Shown here in pieces: positions 27,394 through 36,678 of a stretch of 64,000 nt of DNA. Made by a program: the position numbers and the translations under genes. Position 1 is the stretch's first letter, and every line of letters starts with the position of its first letter. The notes below the pieces were generated by a model, which searched no databases, was not told the DNA's origin, and saw nothing but the letters and a program-made list of their open reading frames with translations. Origin of the DNA: Streptomyces sp. STR69 (GTDB taxonomy: Bacteria; Actinomycetota; Actinomycetes; Streptomycetales; Streptomycetaceae); assembly GCF_024519455.1 (NCBI RefSeq), contig NZ_JALJRY010000030.1:29491-93490 (forward strand), written 5' to 3'.

Positions 27394-29565
27394 TCAGGCG
27401 GGAATCAGGTCGCGCAGATTTTCCAGGGTCACGATCCGCGAGCCCTCCGGCAGCTCGTCCGGGCGGCGCAGGCCGATGTAGGTCACCGGACCGTCCGGCA
27501 CCGTCTCGCCGTCCCAGAACGTCACCTCGGTCGCCTCCCTGCTCATCAGGCCGACGAGATGCCACACCGTGAGCTGCTCACGCTCCACGATGCCGCGCAG
27601 CAGGTTCGCCACCGTCACCCGGTTCTCCTCCACCCGGTTCGCGGACGGGCTGCCCTTGAGGTACAGGTGCAGCCACTTCGCCCGCCAGCGGCCGTCCTCC
27701 CCGCGCAGGAACACCAGCGGCAGCGCGACCCGCCCCGCACCGCGCAGCTCCGACTTCATGCGCACGGTACGCGGCTCGAACGGCCGCCCCCGCTGCTCGC
27801 CCTCGCGCAGCATGAACCCGAAGAACGACTCCTCGACCTCCTCGAAGCCCTCGCCCGCGAAGATGTTGACCTGCGGCACGACGAACGCCCCGCGCACGGC
27901 ACCCAGCCGCAGATTGATGAACTCCGAGGCCCCGTCCGGCGCTTCGGTGATGTCACCGGAGTGCTCACCCTCGACGTCGGTGAGCGAGGTGTACGACAAC
28001 CAGGTGTTCGTCGAGTAGTCCGCGTTGAGCATCAGCGCCGACAGATCGAAGTCGGTGCGCTGCTCGGACTCCTTCCAGTACACGAAGAAACGCAGCAACT
28101 CGCCCTCCACCGCCGACACGGACCCACGCGGCAGCACCCCGAGCCCGGCCGCCGTCGCCTTCCCGCTCAGCGGCAGCGCCACGTCGAGCACGTCCGGATC
28201 GATCAACAGCCGCTCCGGAGAAGGCAGTCGGCGCCGCGTCTCGTCGTCCAGCACAGCGATCAGCCGCGCCCGCTCCGCCGGCCCCACGACCGTCCGCTCG
28301 TCGTCGGTCACCCAGGCACGGCCGCGCCGGTTCACGAACACCCGCAACTCCCCGGTCTCCCGGGCCCTGTTGTGCAGATGCTCGCGCACCGACAGCACCA
28401 CCCGGCCCGACACCTCGGGCGCGACCTCCTCGGCGGCGGCCACCACGGCGTCCCGCTCCTCCTGCGTGAGCGCGGTGCGCAGCAGCCGGTCCAGCGCGCG
28501 GAACAGCTTGCCGGGCGCGGACTTCAGCAGCTTCACCGCGCCCAACACATCGTTCTCCGCGAGGAGTTCCTCGACCCGGCCGTCGAACGACCGCGCCTTC
28601 AGCTCACCCCGTGCGACCGCGAACACGTCGGCGGCGTGCGGCCACCGCGGGTACTCGTGCGGGTGCAGCCGCTCACCGAGCCGCTTCCACTCCTCGCGGT
28701 GCGCGGCCACGTCGGCGAGCTTGGCGGGCGACGCGGCGACCACCGAGTCCAGCCCCGCGAGCAGCGCCCGCCGCGCCGGACGCGACAGCGACCGGAAGCG
28801 GGTCGGCTCCGCCAGCGTCACATCGCCGTCCGACAGCGCGCAGGCCAGCCGCAGCACATCGGTGACGGTGTCCAGCAGCAGGCCCGAACCCACCTTGAGG
28901 CGGGCCTGGTTGACGACCGCGCGGTTCTCCCGGACCGGGATCGCCTCGGGCTGCGGCCCGTCGGCGCACCGCTCGGCCAGCGCCCGCAGATCGTGCAGGT
29001 GCTCCTCGCCCAGCGGAGTGGTGCTGTCCGCCAACGCCAGGTACAGGGCGGTGAGTTCGCCGGCCAGGTCGCCGCCCGGGTGCAGCACCGTGATCCGGTC
29101 GCCGGCCGCCGCGATCAACTCGTCCTGGGCGGCCAGCATTTCGGCGTACGTGTGCTGGTACGTGCCGTAGGTCGGCAGGTCGAGCAGGTTCACCACGCCG
29201 GTCCGCAACTGCTTGAGCGTCGCGGCCGAGGTGTCCTCGTCGCGGAGCGCGTCGGCGACGCACGCCATCCAGAAGTCCACGGTGTCGGGCACGTCGGCAG
29301 GGAAATTGATGAAGTAGACGTTGTGCCGGACGTGGTCGCCGACCATCGCACGGACGGTCCGCAGGGTGCGGCCGGCGATACGGACGACCGTCTCCTCGGA
29401 CAGCCCCGACAGTCGTGCCAGCAGCTCCGGGGAGAGCTTGAAGCCCACGGACAGCAGCACTGCGTCGAACTGCCGCGCGACGGTGGCGCCTTCACCCACG
29501 GGACCCGTGGGCGTGGGGACGCGGAGCGTGTGCCGGATGACCAGCGGTTCGAGTCGGTCGATCAT
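27394..29565 (-). CDS. Large TerD-domain protein
   Basis: 723 residues. The last about 230 form a TerD-like domain (FDLSALML, EHSGDITEAPDGASEFINLRL, NIFAGEGFEEVE), the calcium-binding fold of tellurite-resistance/stress proteins. The N-terminal about 480 residues are helical, lack transmembrane segments and are of unknown function; they are far longer than a classical TerD (about 190 residues). It resembles the long actinobacterial and myxobacterial TerD-fusion proteins. ATG 29565 is chosen over 29601 because GGGAG lies nine bases before it. It is not beside other ter genes. Confidence 0.75.
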   Translation of the reverse strand: MIDRLEPLVIRHTLRVPTPTGPVGEGATVARQFDAVLLSVGFKLSPELLARLSGLSEETVVRIAGRTLRTVRAMVGDHVRHNVYFINFPADVPDTVDFWMACVADALRDEDTSAATLKQLRTGVVNLLDLPTYGTYQHTYAEMLAAQDELIAAAGDRITVLHPGGDLAGELTALYLALADSTTPLGEEHLHDLRALAERCADGPQPEAIPVRENRAVVNQARLKVGSGLLLDTVTDVLRLACALSDGDVTLAEPTRFRSLSRPARRALLAGLDSVVAASPAKLADVAAHREEWKRLGERLHPHEYPRWPHAADVFAVARGELKARSFDGRVEELLAENDVLGAVKLLKSAPGKLFRALDRLLRTALTQEERDAVVAAAEEVAPEVSGRVVLSVREHLHNRARETGELRVFVNRRGRAWVTDDERTVVGPAERARLIAVLDDETRRRLPSPERLLIDPDVLDVALPLSGKATAAGLGVLPRGSVSAVEGELLRFFVYWKESEQRTDFDLSALMLNADYSTNTWLSYTSLTDVEGEHSGDITEAPDGASEFINLRLGAVRGAFVVPQVNIFAGEGFEEVEESFFGFMLREGEQRGRPFEPRTVRMKSELRGAGRVALPLVFLRGEDGRWRAKWLHLYLKGSPSANRVEENRVTVANLLRGIVEREQLTVWHLVGLMSREATEVTFWDGETVPDGPVTYIGLRRPDELPEGSRIVTLENLRDLIPA

Positions 29566-29665
29566 TGCAGCATGCTCCCAGAACCGAACAAGCGGGCGCA
29601 TTCGGGTTTCCCGCGGACCTTTTCGTGCGGCCCGTTCCTGGGCTGTTCTCTCGCTGCCCCGTAGG

Positions 29666-30343
29666 TCAGGTCAGCCAGTCGTACGCCCCCTGCGCGCTGA
29701 ACTCCGCCTGGCCGCCCCGCAGCAGCAGCCCCGCCGTGGCGAACTCGGGGGCGCCGGCCTGCGCGGTCACGTACGGGATCGCGATGCAGCGCATGCCGGC
29801 CGCGTGCGCCGCCGCCGCGCCCGGAGCCGCGTCCTCCAGGACCACACAGTCGGCCGGAGTGGCCCCGAGCCTGCGGGCCGCCTCCAGGAAGACGTCCGGC
29901 GCGGGCTTGCCCCGCGCCACCTCGTCCGCCGACACCGCCGTCCGCAGTACCGCGTCGAGCCCGGTCCCCGTCAGGATCGCCTCGATCGCCTCCGGCGACG
30001 AACCCGAGGCCACCGCCATCGGCACTCCCTCGGCAGCCAGCAGCTCCATGAACTTCCGCATCTCCGGATACACGCGCGTGGCGGCCCGGGCCAGCGCCAG
30101 ATAACGGCTGTTCGTCTCCGCGAGCAGCTCCTCCACCGGCGCCTTCAGGCCGTAGCGCTCCTTGAGGAGGGCGAGGGTCTCCTGGGTACTGATGCCGACG
30201 AAGCGCTCGTGCTGCGTCCAGGTGAAGTCCGGGACGCCGTGCTCGGCGAGGGTCTGCCGGGTGGCTTCGTAGTAGTTCGGCTCGCTGTCCACGAGTGTTC
30301 CGTCGAGATCGAAGATGACCGAAAGGCCGCCGAGGTTGCTCAT
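29666..30343 (-). CDS. HAD-superfamily phosphatase/phosphomutase-like hydrolase
   Basis: 225 residues of the beta-phosphoglucomutase-like HAD branch: motif I FDLDGTLVDSE with both aspartates, helical cap, motif II VASGSS, motif III Lys in RGKPAPD, motif IV VLEDAAPG. All catalytic residues are present. It probably hydrolyses a small phosphorylated metabolite. It lies 19 bases after the Lrp-type regulator on the same strand, so they may form an operon. Confidence 0.9.
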   Translation of the reverse strand: MSNLGGLSVIFDLDGTLVDSEPNYYEATRQTLAEHGVPDFTWTQHERFVGISTQETLALLKERYGLKAPVEELLAETNSRYLALARAATRVYPEMRKFMELLAAEGVPMAVASGSSPEAIEAILTGTGLDAVLRTAVSADEVARGKPAPDVFLEAARRLGATPADCVVLEDAAPGAAAAHAAGMRCIAIPYVTAQAGAPEFATAGLLLRGGQAEFSAQGAYDWLT

Positions 30344-30362
30344 GACCTCAGGATGCCAAGGG

Positions 30363-30839
30363 TCACTTGCCGGCCGCGCGGCCGACCGCCTCCACCAGTG
30401 GCAGCAACCGGTGCGGGACGCGCTCGCGCAACACCATCTCGGTACGGGTACGGACCACCCCCGGCAGGCTGATCAGCCGCTGGATCACATCCTCCAGATG
30501 ACCGTTGTCCCGCGCCACGACCCGGGTGAGCAGATCCCCGCCACCCGTGATCGAGAACGCCTCGACGATCTCCGGTACGGCGGCCAGCGCGTCCCCCACC
30601 TCGTCGAGATGCCCCTGCGTCACCTCGATGTGCACGAACGCGAGCACCGGGTGACCGAGAGCGGCGGGGGACAGGAAGGGACCCGTACCCGTGATCACGC
30701 CGTCCCGCTCCAGCCGGTCGAGCCGGGCCTGCAGTGTGCCCCGGGCGACGCCGAGGAGACGGGCGTACTCGCGCACGCTGGTACGCGGCTGCTCCAGGAG
30801 CAGCCGCAGGATGCGGGTGTCGAGTTCGTCCACGCTCAT
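30363..30839 (-). CDS. Lrp/AsnC-family transcriptional regulator
   Basis: 158 residues: N-terminal winged HTH (LDTRILRLLLEQPRTSVREYARLLGV, TLQARLDRLERDGVI) and C-terminal RAM effector domain (VAFSITGGGDLLTRVVA-like, residues about 75-150). Members sense amino acids. ATG 30839 is chosen where homology begins. A CCAATGG repeat pair upstream could be its own operator. Confidence 0.9.
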   Translation of the reverse strand: MSVDELDTRILRLLLEQPRTSVREYARLLGVARGTLQARLDRLERDGVITGTGPFLSPAALGHPVLAFVHIEVTQGHLDEVGDALAAVPEIVEAFSITGGGDLLTRVVARDNGHLEDVIQRLISLPGVVRTRTEMVLRERVPHRLLPLVEAVGRAAGK

Positions 30840-30853
30840 GACACGTGACTGTA

Positions 30854-30891
30854 CCAATGGCCCAAATGCATTGTGCTGTGCCAATGGACCA
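30854..30891. promoter_or_regulatory. CCAATGG repeat pair upstream of the Lrp-type gene
   Basis: CCAATGGCCCA at 30854-30864 and CCAATGGACCA at 30881-30891 differ at one base and are 27 bases apart, just upstream of the Lrp/AsnC start. Multiple spaced sites fit an autoregulating Lrp-family protein. Inferred. Confidence 0.4.
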
Positions 30892-31009
30892 GCGATCCGG
30901 AGGTCACTTGAGCCACCCTCCCCGGTGATGTTGTGATGGGCGCGTCGATGGCGCTGCGGACCTCCGCGGCGCCTTTTTCGTGTGGGTGTGTGCAAGGGGC
31001 GGGGAAGCA

Positions 31010-32518
31010 GTGCTGAAGCGGGTGTTCGTGGCTCCGGACCCGGGGCGGACGCGGCTGCGGTTCGCCGCGCGAGCCGTCCTCGGCATCGGTCTCGCGGTGG
31101 TCGTCTGCGGGCTGATGGGGCAGTCCCTCGCGGGCGCCGTGACCGGCGGTCTCGCCGCGCTGCTCGCCCTGTTCACGGTCACGGACGCCACAGTGCGCGG
31201 CCAGGCCGTGACCACAGTCCTCCTGCCCTGCGTTGGCCTCCCGGTGCTCGCCGCCGCGGCCGAACTGCACGACCACCCCGTCGCCCGCGACCTCACCTTC
31301 CTCGCCGTCGTCGGCGCCGGCGTCTACGCCCGCCGCTGGGGACCGCGCGGCCACAGCCTCGGCGTGTTCGCGTTCATGACCTTCTTCGTGGCCCAGTTCC
31401 TGCACGCGACCACGGACCAACTGCCCGCGCTCTACGCCGCCGTGGCGCTCTCCGTGCTCACCGCGGCGGCGGTCCGCTTCGGCCTGTGGTGCTACGAACG
31501 CCGACTGCCCCCGCCCGCCGTACCCGCCCCGCCGGCCGGCCGCGGTCTGGCCCGGGTGACCACCCGGCAGGCCGTCCAGGCGACCGCGGGCGCCGGATTC
31601 GCCCTCGTGGTGGGCCAGTTGGTGTCCGGGCAGCGCTGGTACTGGGCCGTCGGCGCCACCTGGTGGATCTTCGTCAACACCGCCTCGCGCGGCGAGACGG
31701 TGGTCCGAGGCTTCCGCCGCGTCCTCGGCACGGTCCTCGGCATCGCCCTGGGCCTGCTCGTCGCCGTACCGGTGCACGGCGCCCCCGTCCCCACCGCGAT
31801 CCTGGTAGCCGTCTGTGTCTTCGGGATCTTCTACTCGGCCGCCGTCTCCTACACCTGGATGATGCTCTCGGTGACCTTGATGGCCGAGCTGCTCTACGGC
31901 CTCCTCGGCGTCCTGAACCCCGGCCTGCTGGCCCTGCGGTTCGCGGAGACCGGGGTCGGCGCGCTCGGTGCCGTACTGGCCGTGCTCCTCGTACTGCCGG
32001 TGACCACCCACACCACCACGGACGCCTGGATCCAACGCGCCCTGCGCTGCGTCCACACCTGCACCGCCGAGGCCGCCACCCGCCTCGCCGGATCCGGCCG
32101 GGTCGACCCCGCCGCACGCGTCACCGAACTCGAACAACTCCTCGGCCGGGTACGGCTCTCCGTCGCACCCCTCGTGCACCCGCTGAACCCGATGCTCGGC
32201 CGTAAACGCCGTGCCCGCCGGGTGCTGGTCCTGCTCGACGACTGCGCCCGCGAGATCCGCGGCCTGGCCACGGTGGTCGCCGACCCGCAGGTATCCCACG
32301 ACACCCGCCTCGCCGCCGCGTGCCGCCGCGTCGAGACCGCGGTCGAGGCGCTCACCGACGGCGATCCGTCGCCGCTCACGGCGACCGCGGCCCGGCCGCC
32401 GGCGGAACCCGCGCTGGCCCATCTGCACGGGCTGGAGCGGGCCCTCGCGGAACTCGCCGAGCCTTTGCGCGCGCGGTCGGGCATGTCCCGCTGGAACAGA
32501 CTCGGCGCTTTGGTCTAG
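31010..32518 (+). CDS. FUSC-family membrane protein
   Basis: 502 residues with two sets of about five to six hydrophobic helices (about 15-155 and 195-330) and a cytoplasmic C-terminal region, the plan of FUSC/aromatic-acid exporter proteins. RWYWAVGATWWIFVN is a family-like motif. GTG 31010 has GGGGAAG upstream; earlier in-frame starts read through that site. Substrate unknown. A second FUSC protein is at 56046. Confidence 0.85.
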   Translation: MLKRVFVAPDPGRTRLRFAARAVLGIGLAVVVCGLMGQSLAGAVTGGLAALLALFTVTDATVRGQAVTTVLLPCVGLPVLAAAAELHDHPVARDLTFLAVVGAGVYARRWGPRGHSLGVFAFMTFFVAQFLHATTDQLPALYAAVALSVLTAAAVRFGLWCYERRLPPPAVPAPPAGRGLARVTTRQAVQATAGAGFALVVGQLVSGQRWYWAVGATWWIFVNTASRGETVVRGFRRVLGTVLGIALGLLVAVPVHGAPVPTAILVAVCVFGIFYSAAVSYTWMMLSVTLMAELLYGLLGVLNPGLLALRFAETGVGALGAVLAVLLVLPVTTHTTTDAWIQRALRCVHTCTAEAATRLAGSGRVDPAARVTELEQLLGRVRLSVAPLVHPLNPMLGRKRRARRVLVLLDDCAREIRGLATVVADPQVSHDTRLAAACRRVETAVEALTDGDPSPLTATAARPPAEPALAHLHGLERALAELAEPLRARSGMSRWNRLGALV

Positions 32519-32578
32519 ACCGCTCATGATCGACTGCTACCGTCACCCCGGACAGCACTGAACCGAGAGGGGACAGCG

Positions 32579-33616
32579 GTGACAGACGGCGGCAGGCGGC
32601 AACGGCGGGCTTTCATCGGGTCGTTCACGGCGGCGGGCGGCCCTGGTGTCGTCGCGGCGACCGTGGACGCGCACAGCGGCGCGCTGACCGTTCTGAGCAG
32701 CGTCGACGGCGTCCCCGACCCCTCGTATCTGGCCCTGGCGCCCGAGGGGGACACCCTCTATGCGGTCAGCGAGACGGCCGAGGGCGCGGTGGCCGCGTAC
32801 CGCGTCAACGGCGACAAACCCGAACCGCTCGGCCCGCCCGTGCGTCTCGGCGGCGCGGGACCGACCCACCTGAGCCTGTACGCGGGGCACGTCCTGACCG
32901 CCGACTACGGCTCCGGCAGCGTCACCGCCGTCCCGGTCCGCCCGGACGGCACCCTGGCGGACCGCCCCTCCGGACAGCTCCAGCACAGCGGCTCGGGCCC
33001 GCACGAACGACGCCAACAGGGTCCGCACGCCCACCAGATCCAGCCCGACCCCAGCGGCCGTTGGGCCGTCGGTATCGACCTCGGCACCGACTCCGTGCTG
33101 GTGTGCACGCTGGACGACGGACGCCCCGTACTGCACCGCGAGATCGCCCTCAGGCCCGGCTCGGGCCCCCGCCACCTCGCCTTCCACCCCGACGGCGACC
33201 GTGCCTACGTCCTCAACGAACTCACCACGACCGTTACCGTCTGCCGCTGGGACGCCGAGAGCGGCGCACTGAAGCCGCTGGCCCAGACCCCGGTACTGCC
33301 GGGCGCACCGGCGGGCGACGCCGCCTACCCCTCCGGCATCGTCACCTCGCCGGACGGCCGCTTCGTCTGGACGGCGACCCGCGGCGAGGACGTGCTGTCC
33401 GTGCTCGCCGTCGAGGGGGAGGGGCTGCGCCTGGTCGGGACGGTGCCCTGCGGGGGCCACTGGCCGCGCGCCCTCGCCGAGGCCGGGGGGTACCTGTATG
33501 TGGCGAACGAGCGGTCCGGAGACGTGACCTGGTTCGCCGTCGACCCCGCCACCGGCGTCCCGCGCCCCGGCGGCTCGATCGACGTGACCGCCGCGTCCTG
33601 CGTGGTGTTCGACTGA
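32579..33616 (+). CDS. Lactonase-family seven-bladed beta-propeller (6-phosphogluconolactonase-like)
   Basis: 345 residues of the Pgl/YbhE beta-propeller family, with repeated blades such as PDPSYLALAPEGDTLYAVSE, HQIQPDPSGRW, RHLAFHPDGDRAYVLNEL and YPSGIVTSPDGRFVWTATR. Members hydrolyse 6-phosphogluconolactone or related lactones in the cytosol; no signal peptide is seen. GTG start 32579 with GAGAGGGG upstream. It ends at a hairpin terminator. Confidence 0.88.
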   Translation: MTDGGRRQRRAFIGSFTAAGGPGVVAATVDAHSGALTVLSSVDGVPDPSYLALAPEGDTLYAVSETAEGAVAAYRVNGDKPEPLGPPVRLGGAGPTHLSLYAGHVLTADYGSGSVTAVPVRPDGTLADRPSGQLQHSGSGPHERRQQGPHAHQIQPDPSGRWAVGIDLGTDSVLVCTLDDGRPVLHREIALRPGSGPRHLAFHPDGDRAYVLNELTTTVTVCRWDAESGALKPLAQTPVLPGAPAGDAAYPSGIVTSPDGRFVWTATRGEDVLSVLAVEGEGLRLVGTVPCGGHWPRALAEAGGYLYVANERSGDVTWFAVDPATGVPRPGGSIDVTAASCVVFD

Positions 33617-33639
33617 CCCCGCCGCTGTGCTCATGGCAT

Positions 33640-33680
33640 GCCGAAGGGCCCGCTCCCGCTTGAGGAGGGGCCCTTTCGGC
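33640..33680. terminator. Hairpin terminator between convergent genes
   Basis: GCCGAAGGGCCC and GGGCCCTTTCGGC form a long stem around a loop near GCTTGAGG. It sits between the lactonase gene and the opposing CbiX-like gene and could stop transcription both ways. Confidence 0.75.
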
Positions 33681-33733
33681 GCTACGGCGTTACACGTGCC
33701 AGGCCAGGACAAGCCAGTGCGGACCGGATCGGG

Positions 33734-34657
33734 TCAGCGAACCGGCGCGCCCTGCGGCTGCGGCGGCGCGATACCCAGCGCCGTCGTGTACTTGGAGAGC
33801 GCGAGCTTGCCGATCGCCGGGTACGGGCCGAGCGCCTCGGCGGCCGAACAGCCGGCCTCGGCAGCCGCCGCCTGGAGCAGACCCGGGTCGATCTCCGGGC
33901 CGATCAGGTAGGGCGCCAGCGCGAGCTGCTGGGAGCCGGACCCGCGCAGCTGCTCCGCGATGGCCGCGATCGAACCTTCCTGGTCCAGCGCCGCCGCCAT
34001 CACCGGCACAGCGAGCCGCGCGGCGAGCAGCATGCCGGTGATACCGGCCGCCTGCACGGCCTCCTCGCCGCCCACGGACGCGAGGATGATGCCGTCCGCG
34101 GCGGTCGCCACGGTGAACAGCCGGGCACGGTCGGCACGGGCCAGCCCCGCCTCGGAGAGCCGTACGTGCAGCGCTTCGGCGAGCAGCGGGTGCGGGCCGA
34201 GCGAATCGGTCAGATCGGCCGCGACCCGGCTGTCCATGACGGCCTGGCGGACCTGGCGCAGCAGCGCGCTGTCCGGACCGGCGAGCAGCGGTACGACGAC
34301 GGCCACGGGACCGTCCGGCTCCTTGACGTCGGCACCGGCGGCCCTGGCCTGCTCGAAGCGGGCGGTGCGCTCCTCGGCGGCATGCGCGAGCACGGCCGTC
34401 AGCGTGGGGAACTCGGCGTCGTCCCCGTCGAGGTAACCGATGCGCCCGTCGAGACCGGGCAGCTCGGAGCGCGCGATGCTCACGACCTCCTCGGCGAGGC
34501 TGCGCGTGGCGGCGCTGGGCGTGCCCGGCACGGCGAGCACCAGCGCGGGCGCGCCCTCGGGAGCCGCCAGCGGCTCGGGTCGGCGGTGCCGCCCGGGCTG
34601 GCGAGGTCGCGGCATTCGTACTGGCAGGCCGGACGCGGGCCCAGTGGGGGAGCTCAT
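33734..34657 (-). CDS. CbiX/sirohydrochlorin-chelatase-like protein lacking metal-site histidines
   Basis: 307 residues with two CbiX-type halves; GPHPLLAEALHVRL and YLIGPEIDPGLL are conserved. True chelatases have HGSRDP near the N-terminus and a YH motif in GRGYHV. Here these places read VPGTPSAAT and AGPDSALL, so both expected histidines are absent. It may be a binding or regulatory paralogue, not an active chelatase. The first about 35 residues are Pro/Arg-rich and may be disordered, and no strong ribosome site precedes ATG 34657, so the start is uncertain. Confidence 0.75.
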   Translation of the reverse strand: MSSPTGPASGLPVRMPRPRQPGRHRRPEPLAAPEGAPALVLAVPGTPSAATRSLAEEVVSIARSELPGLDGRIGYLDGDDAEFPTLTAVLAHAAEERTARFEQARAAGADVKEPDGPVAVVVPLLAGPDSALLRQVRQAVMDSRVAADLTDSLGPHPLLAEALHVRLSEAGLARADRARLFTVATAADGIILASVGGEEAVQAAGITGMLLAARLAVPVMAAALDQEGSIAAIAEQLRGSGSQQLALAPYLIGPEIDPGLLQAAAAEAGCSAAEALGPYPAIGKLALSKYTTALGIAPPQPQGAPVR

Positions 34658-34752
34658 GGCGAGGCATGTTACTGGCTTCTTGGGCTCCCCTGTTCGGGGA
34701 GGGTGCAGGTGAGCGGTATCCGTCCTGTTTTGTCTGATGAGTTACGCACGGA

Positions 34753-35832
34753 TCAGAAGTGATCACCTCGCCCCGCCCCGCTCACCACGTGCACCATCAC
34801 GCCGTCGACCGGCAGGGTGAGCGCACCCGCCGCGAGGTCACGCGCGATTCGCACGGCACCGTCCAGCGGATCGCCCGCCGCCGCGACCGGCCGCGCGTGC
34901 GGCAGCCGTTTCGCCAACTCCTCGTGCACGGGTACCAGGAGCGGGTCGCCCATCCGGAACAGGCCACCGGTGAGGGCGACCTGAGGCTCGCCGGCCGTCG
35001 GGCAGACCGCGGCGGCCGACTCGGCCATGTGCCGGGCCGCGGCACGCAGAATGCCGGCCGCCACCGGATCGTCCGGGGCGCACTGGGCGACGCGGGGCGC
35101 GAAGGAGGCGAGTACGGCGGGACGGTCCGGCCGTGGATAGAGCTTGCCGGGCAGTTCCGGCATCGGCCCGAACTGCTTCTCGGCGCAGGCCAGCAACGGC
35201 CCGGAACCGCCGTCCCGCCCGTCGTGCGCCCGCAGCGCCGCCTCCAGCCCGGCCCGCCCGATCCACGCCCCGCCACCGCAGTCGCCCAGCAGATGTCCCC
35301 AACCGTCGGCCCGCCGCCAGCCGGTGAGATCGGTGCCGACCGCGATGAGTCCCGTACCGGCCGCGACCACGGCACCGGGCCGCGCCCCGAGGGCACCGAC
35401 ATAGGCGGTGACGGCATCGGCGACGAGCGCGACCGTCCGCACCCCGAACTCCCGCGCCAGCGCCCCCGGCAACTCGTCCCGCAACTCCTCCCCGAGGGAG
35501 GCGAGCCCGGTGGCCCCGATCACGGCCGTACCCCACTCGACGCCCCCGGCCTCATCGGCCAACGTCCGCACCATGGGCACCAGTTGCTCCATGAAATGCC
35601 CGGCGTCGATCCCCCGCGCACCGGTCCGCACCGGCTCCCCGGACGCGACCGGCGCGGACACCGGACGCCCGAGTTCCCCTACGACGGCCCGCAGCCCGGA
35701 GCCTCCGGAGTCCACGGCGAGGAACCCGGCGCCGGCATCCCGTGCGGGAGGGACAGCGGAGGGAAGCGGCCCGCCCGAAGCACCCGGTGATTCCGCCGCC
35801 CCGTCCGAACCGTCGTCCTCCGGACCGGTCAC
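34753..35832 (-). CDS. N-acetylglucosamine-kinase-like BadF/BadG ATPase
   Basis: 359 residues of the ASKHA sugar-kinase fold: phosphate-1 motif FLAVDSGGSGLRAVV, AAGTGLIAVGTDL, WGHLLGDCGGGAWIG and VALTGGLFRMG. The family phosphorylates GlcNAc or related amino sugars. The first about 40 residues are low-complexity. GTG 35832 overlaps the TGA of the uracil-DNA glycosylase gene as GTGA, which makes this start likely and implies coupled translation. Confidence 0.88.
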   Translation of the reverse strand: MTGPEDDGSDGAAESPGASGGPLPSAVPPARDAGAGFLAVDSGGSGLRAVVGELGRPVSAPVASGEPVRTGARGIDAGHFMEQLVPMVRTLADEAGGVEWGTAVIGATGLASLGEELRDELPGALAREFGVRTVALVADAVTAYVGALGARPGAVVAAGTGLIAVGTDLTGWRRADGWGHLLGDCGGGAWIGRAGLEAALRAHDGRDGGSGPLLACAEKQFGPMPELPGKLYPRPDRPAVLASFAPRVAQCAPDDPVAAGILRAAARHMAESAAAVCPTAGEPQVALTGGLFRMGDPLLVPVHEELAKRLPHARPVAAAGDPLDGAVRIARDLAAGALTLPVDGVMVHVVSGAGRGDHF

Positions 35833-36506
35833 GGCAGGCGCCAGTCCACGGGTTGTCCTCCCTGCCGGACCAGCAGGTCGTTGGCGCGGCTGAAGGGGCG
35901 GGAGCCGAAGAAGCCGCGGTCGGCCGACATCGGGGACGGGTGGGAGGACTCCACCGCGGGCAGGTCGCCGAGGAGGGGGCGCAGATTGCGGGCGTCGCGG
36001 CCCCACAGGATCGACACCAGCGGCTTGCCGCGCCCGGCCAGCGCCCGTATCGCCTGCTCGGTGACCTCCTCCCAGCCCTTGCCGCGATGCGCGGCCGGAC
36101 TGCGCGGGGCCGTGGTCAGCGCCCTGTTGAGCAGCAGCACCCCCTGCTGACTCCACGGCGTCAGATCACCGTTGGACGGCTGGGGCAGTCCCAGGTCCGT
36201 GTTCAGCTCCTGGTAGATGTTGAGCAGGCTCGGCGGCAGCGGACGTACCTCGGGGGCCACCGAGAAGGACAGCCCCACGGCGTGTCCCGGGGTCGGGTAC
36301 GGATCCTGTCCGACGATCAGGACGCGGACGTCGTCGAAGGGCTGCTGAAAGGCCCGCAGGACATTCGGCCCGGCCGGTAGATAGGTGCGCCCGGCGGCGA
36401 TCTCCGCGCGCAGGAAGTCCCCCATTTCGGCGACGCGTCCGGCCACGGGTTCCAGGGCTTTCGCCCAGCCCGGTTCGACAATCTCATGCAACGGTCGTGG
36501 TGCCAC
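35829..36506 (-). CDS. ung: Uracil-DNA glycosylase, family 1
   Basis: Removes uracil from DNA. 225 residues, the usual length, with water-activating motif GQDPYPTPGHAVGLSFS (Asp68) and the DNA-intercalation motif HPSPMSADRGFFGSRPFSRAN. Other landmarks are PPSLLNIYQEL and WSQQGVLLLN. GTG 36506 is chosen with AGGGTGA just upstream; GTG 36512 is an alternative. It overlaps the kinase gene by four bases. Confidence 0.95.
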   Translation of the reverse strand: MAPRPLHEIVEPGWAKALEPVAGRVAEMGDFLRAEIAAGRTYLPAGPNVLRAFQQPFDDVRVLIVGQDPYPTPGHAVGLSFSVAPEVRPLPPSLLNIYQELNTDLGLPQPSNGDLTPWSQQGVLLLNRALTTAPRSPAAHRGKGWEEVTEQAIRALAGRGKPLVSILWGRDARNLRPLLGDLPAVESSHPSPMSADRGFFGSRPFSRANDLLVRQGGQPVDWRLP

Positions 36507-36678
36507 GGGCGTCACCCTACTGCCGCACACGGCTCGACGATCAACCGGTGGCCCGAGCCAGACCGAGAACGACCGGACTGTGGGCCCGCGTGAACGAAGC
36601 CTCCCCATAAGGCAGTTGCCCACAAGGCGGTTCCGGTCCCCGAGTTCGCCGGCGTCGCGCGCAGGGGAGTTCCCGTCC

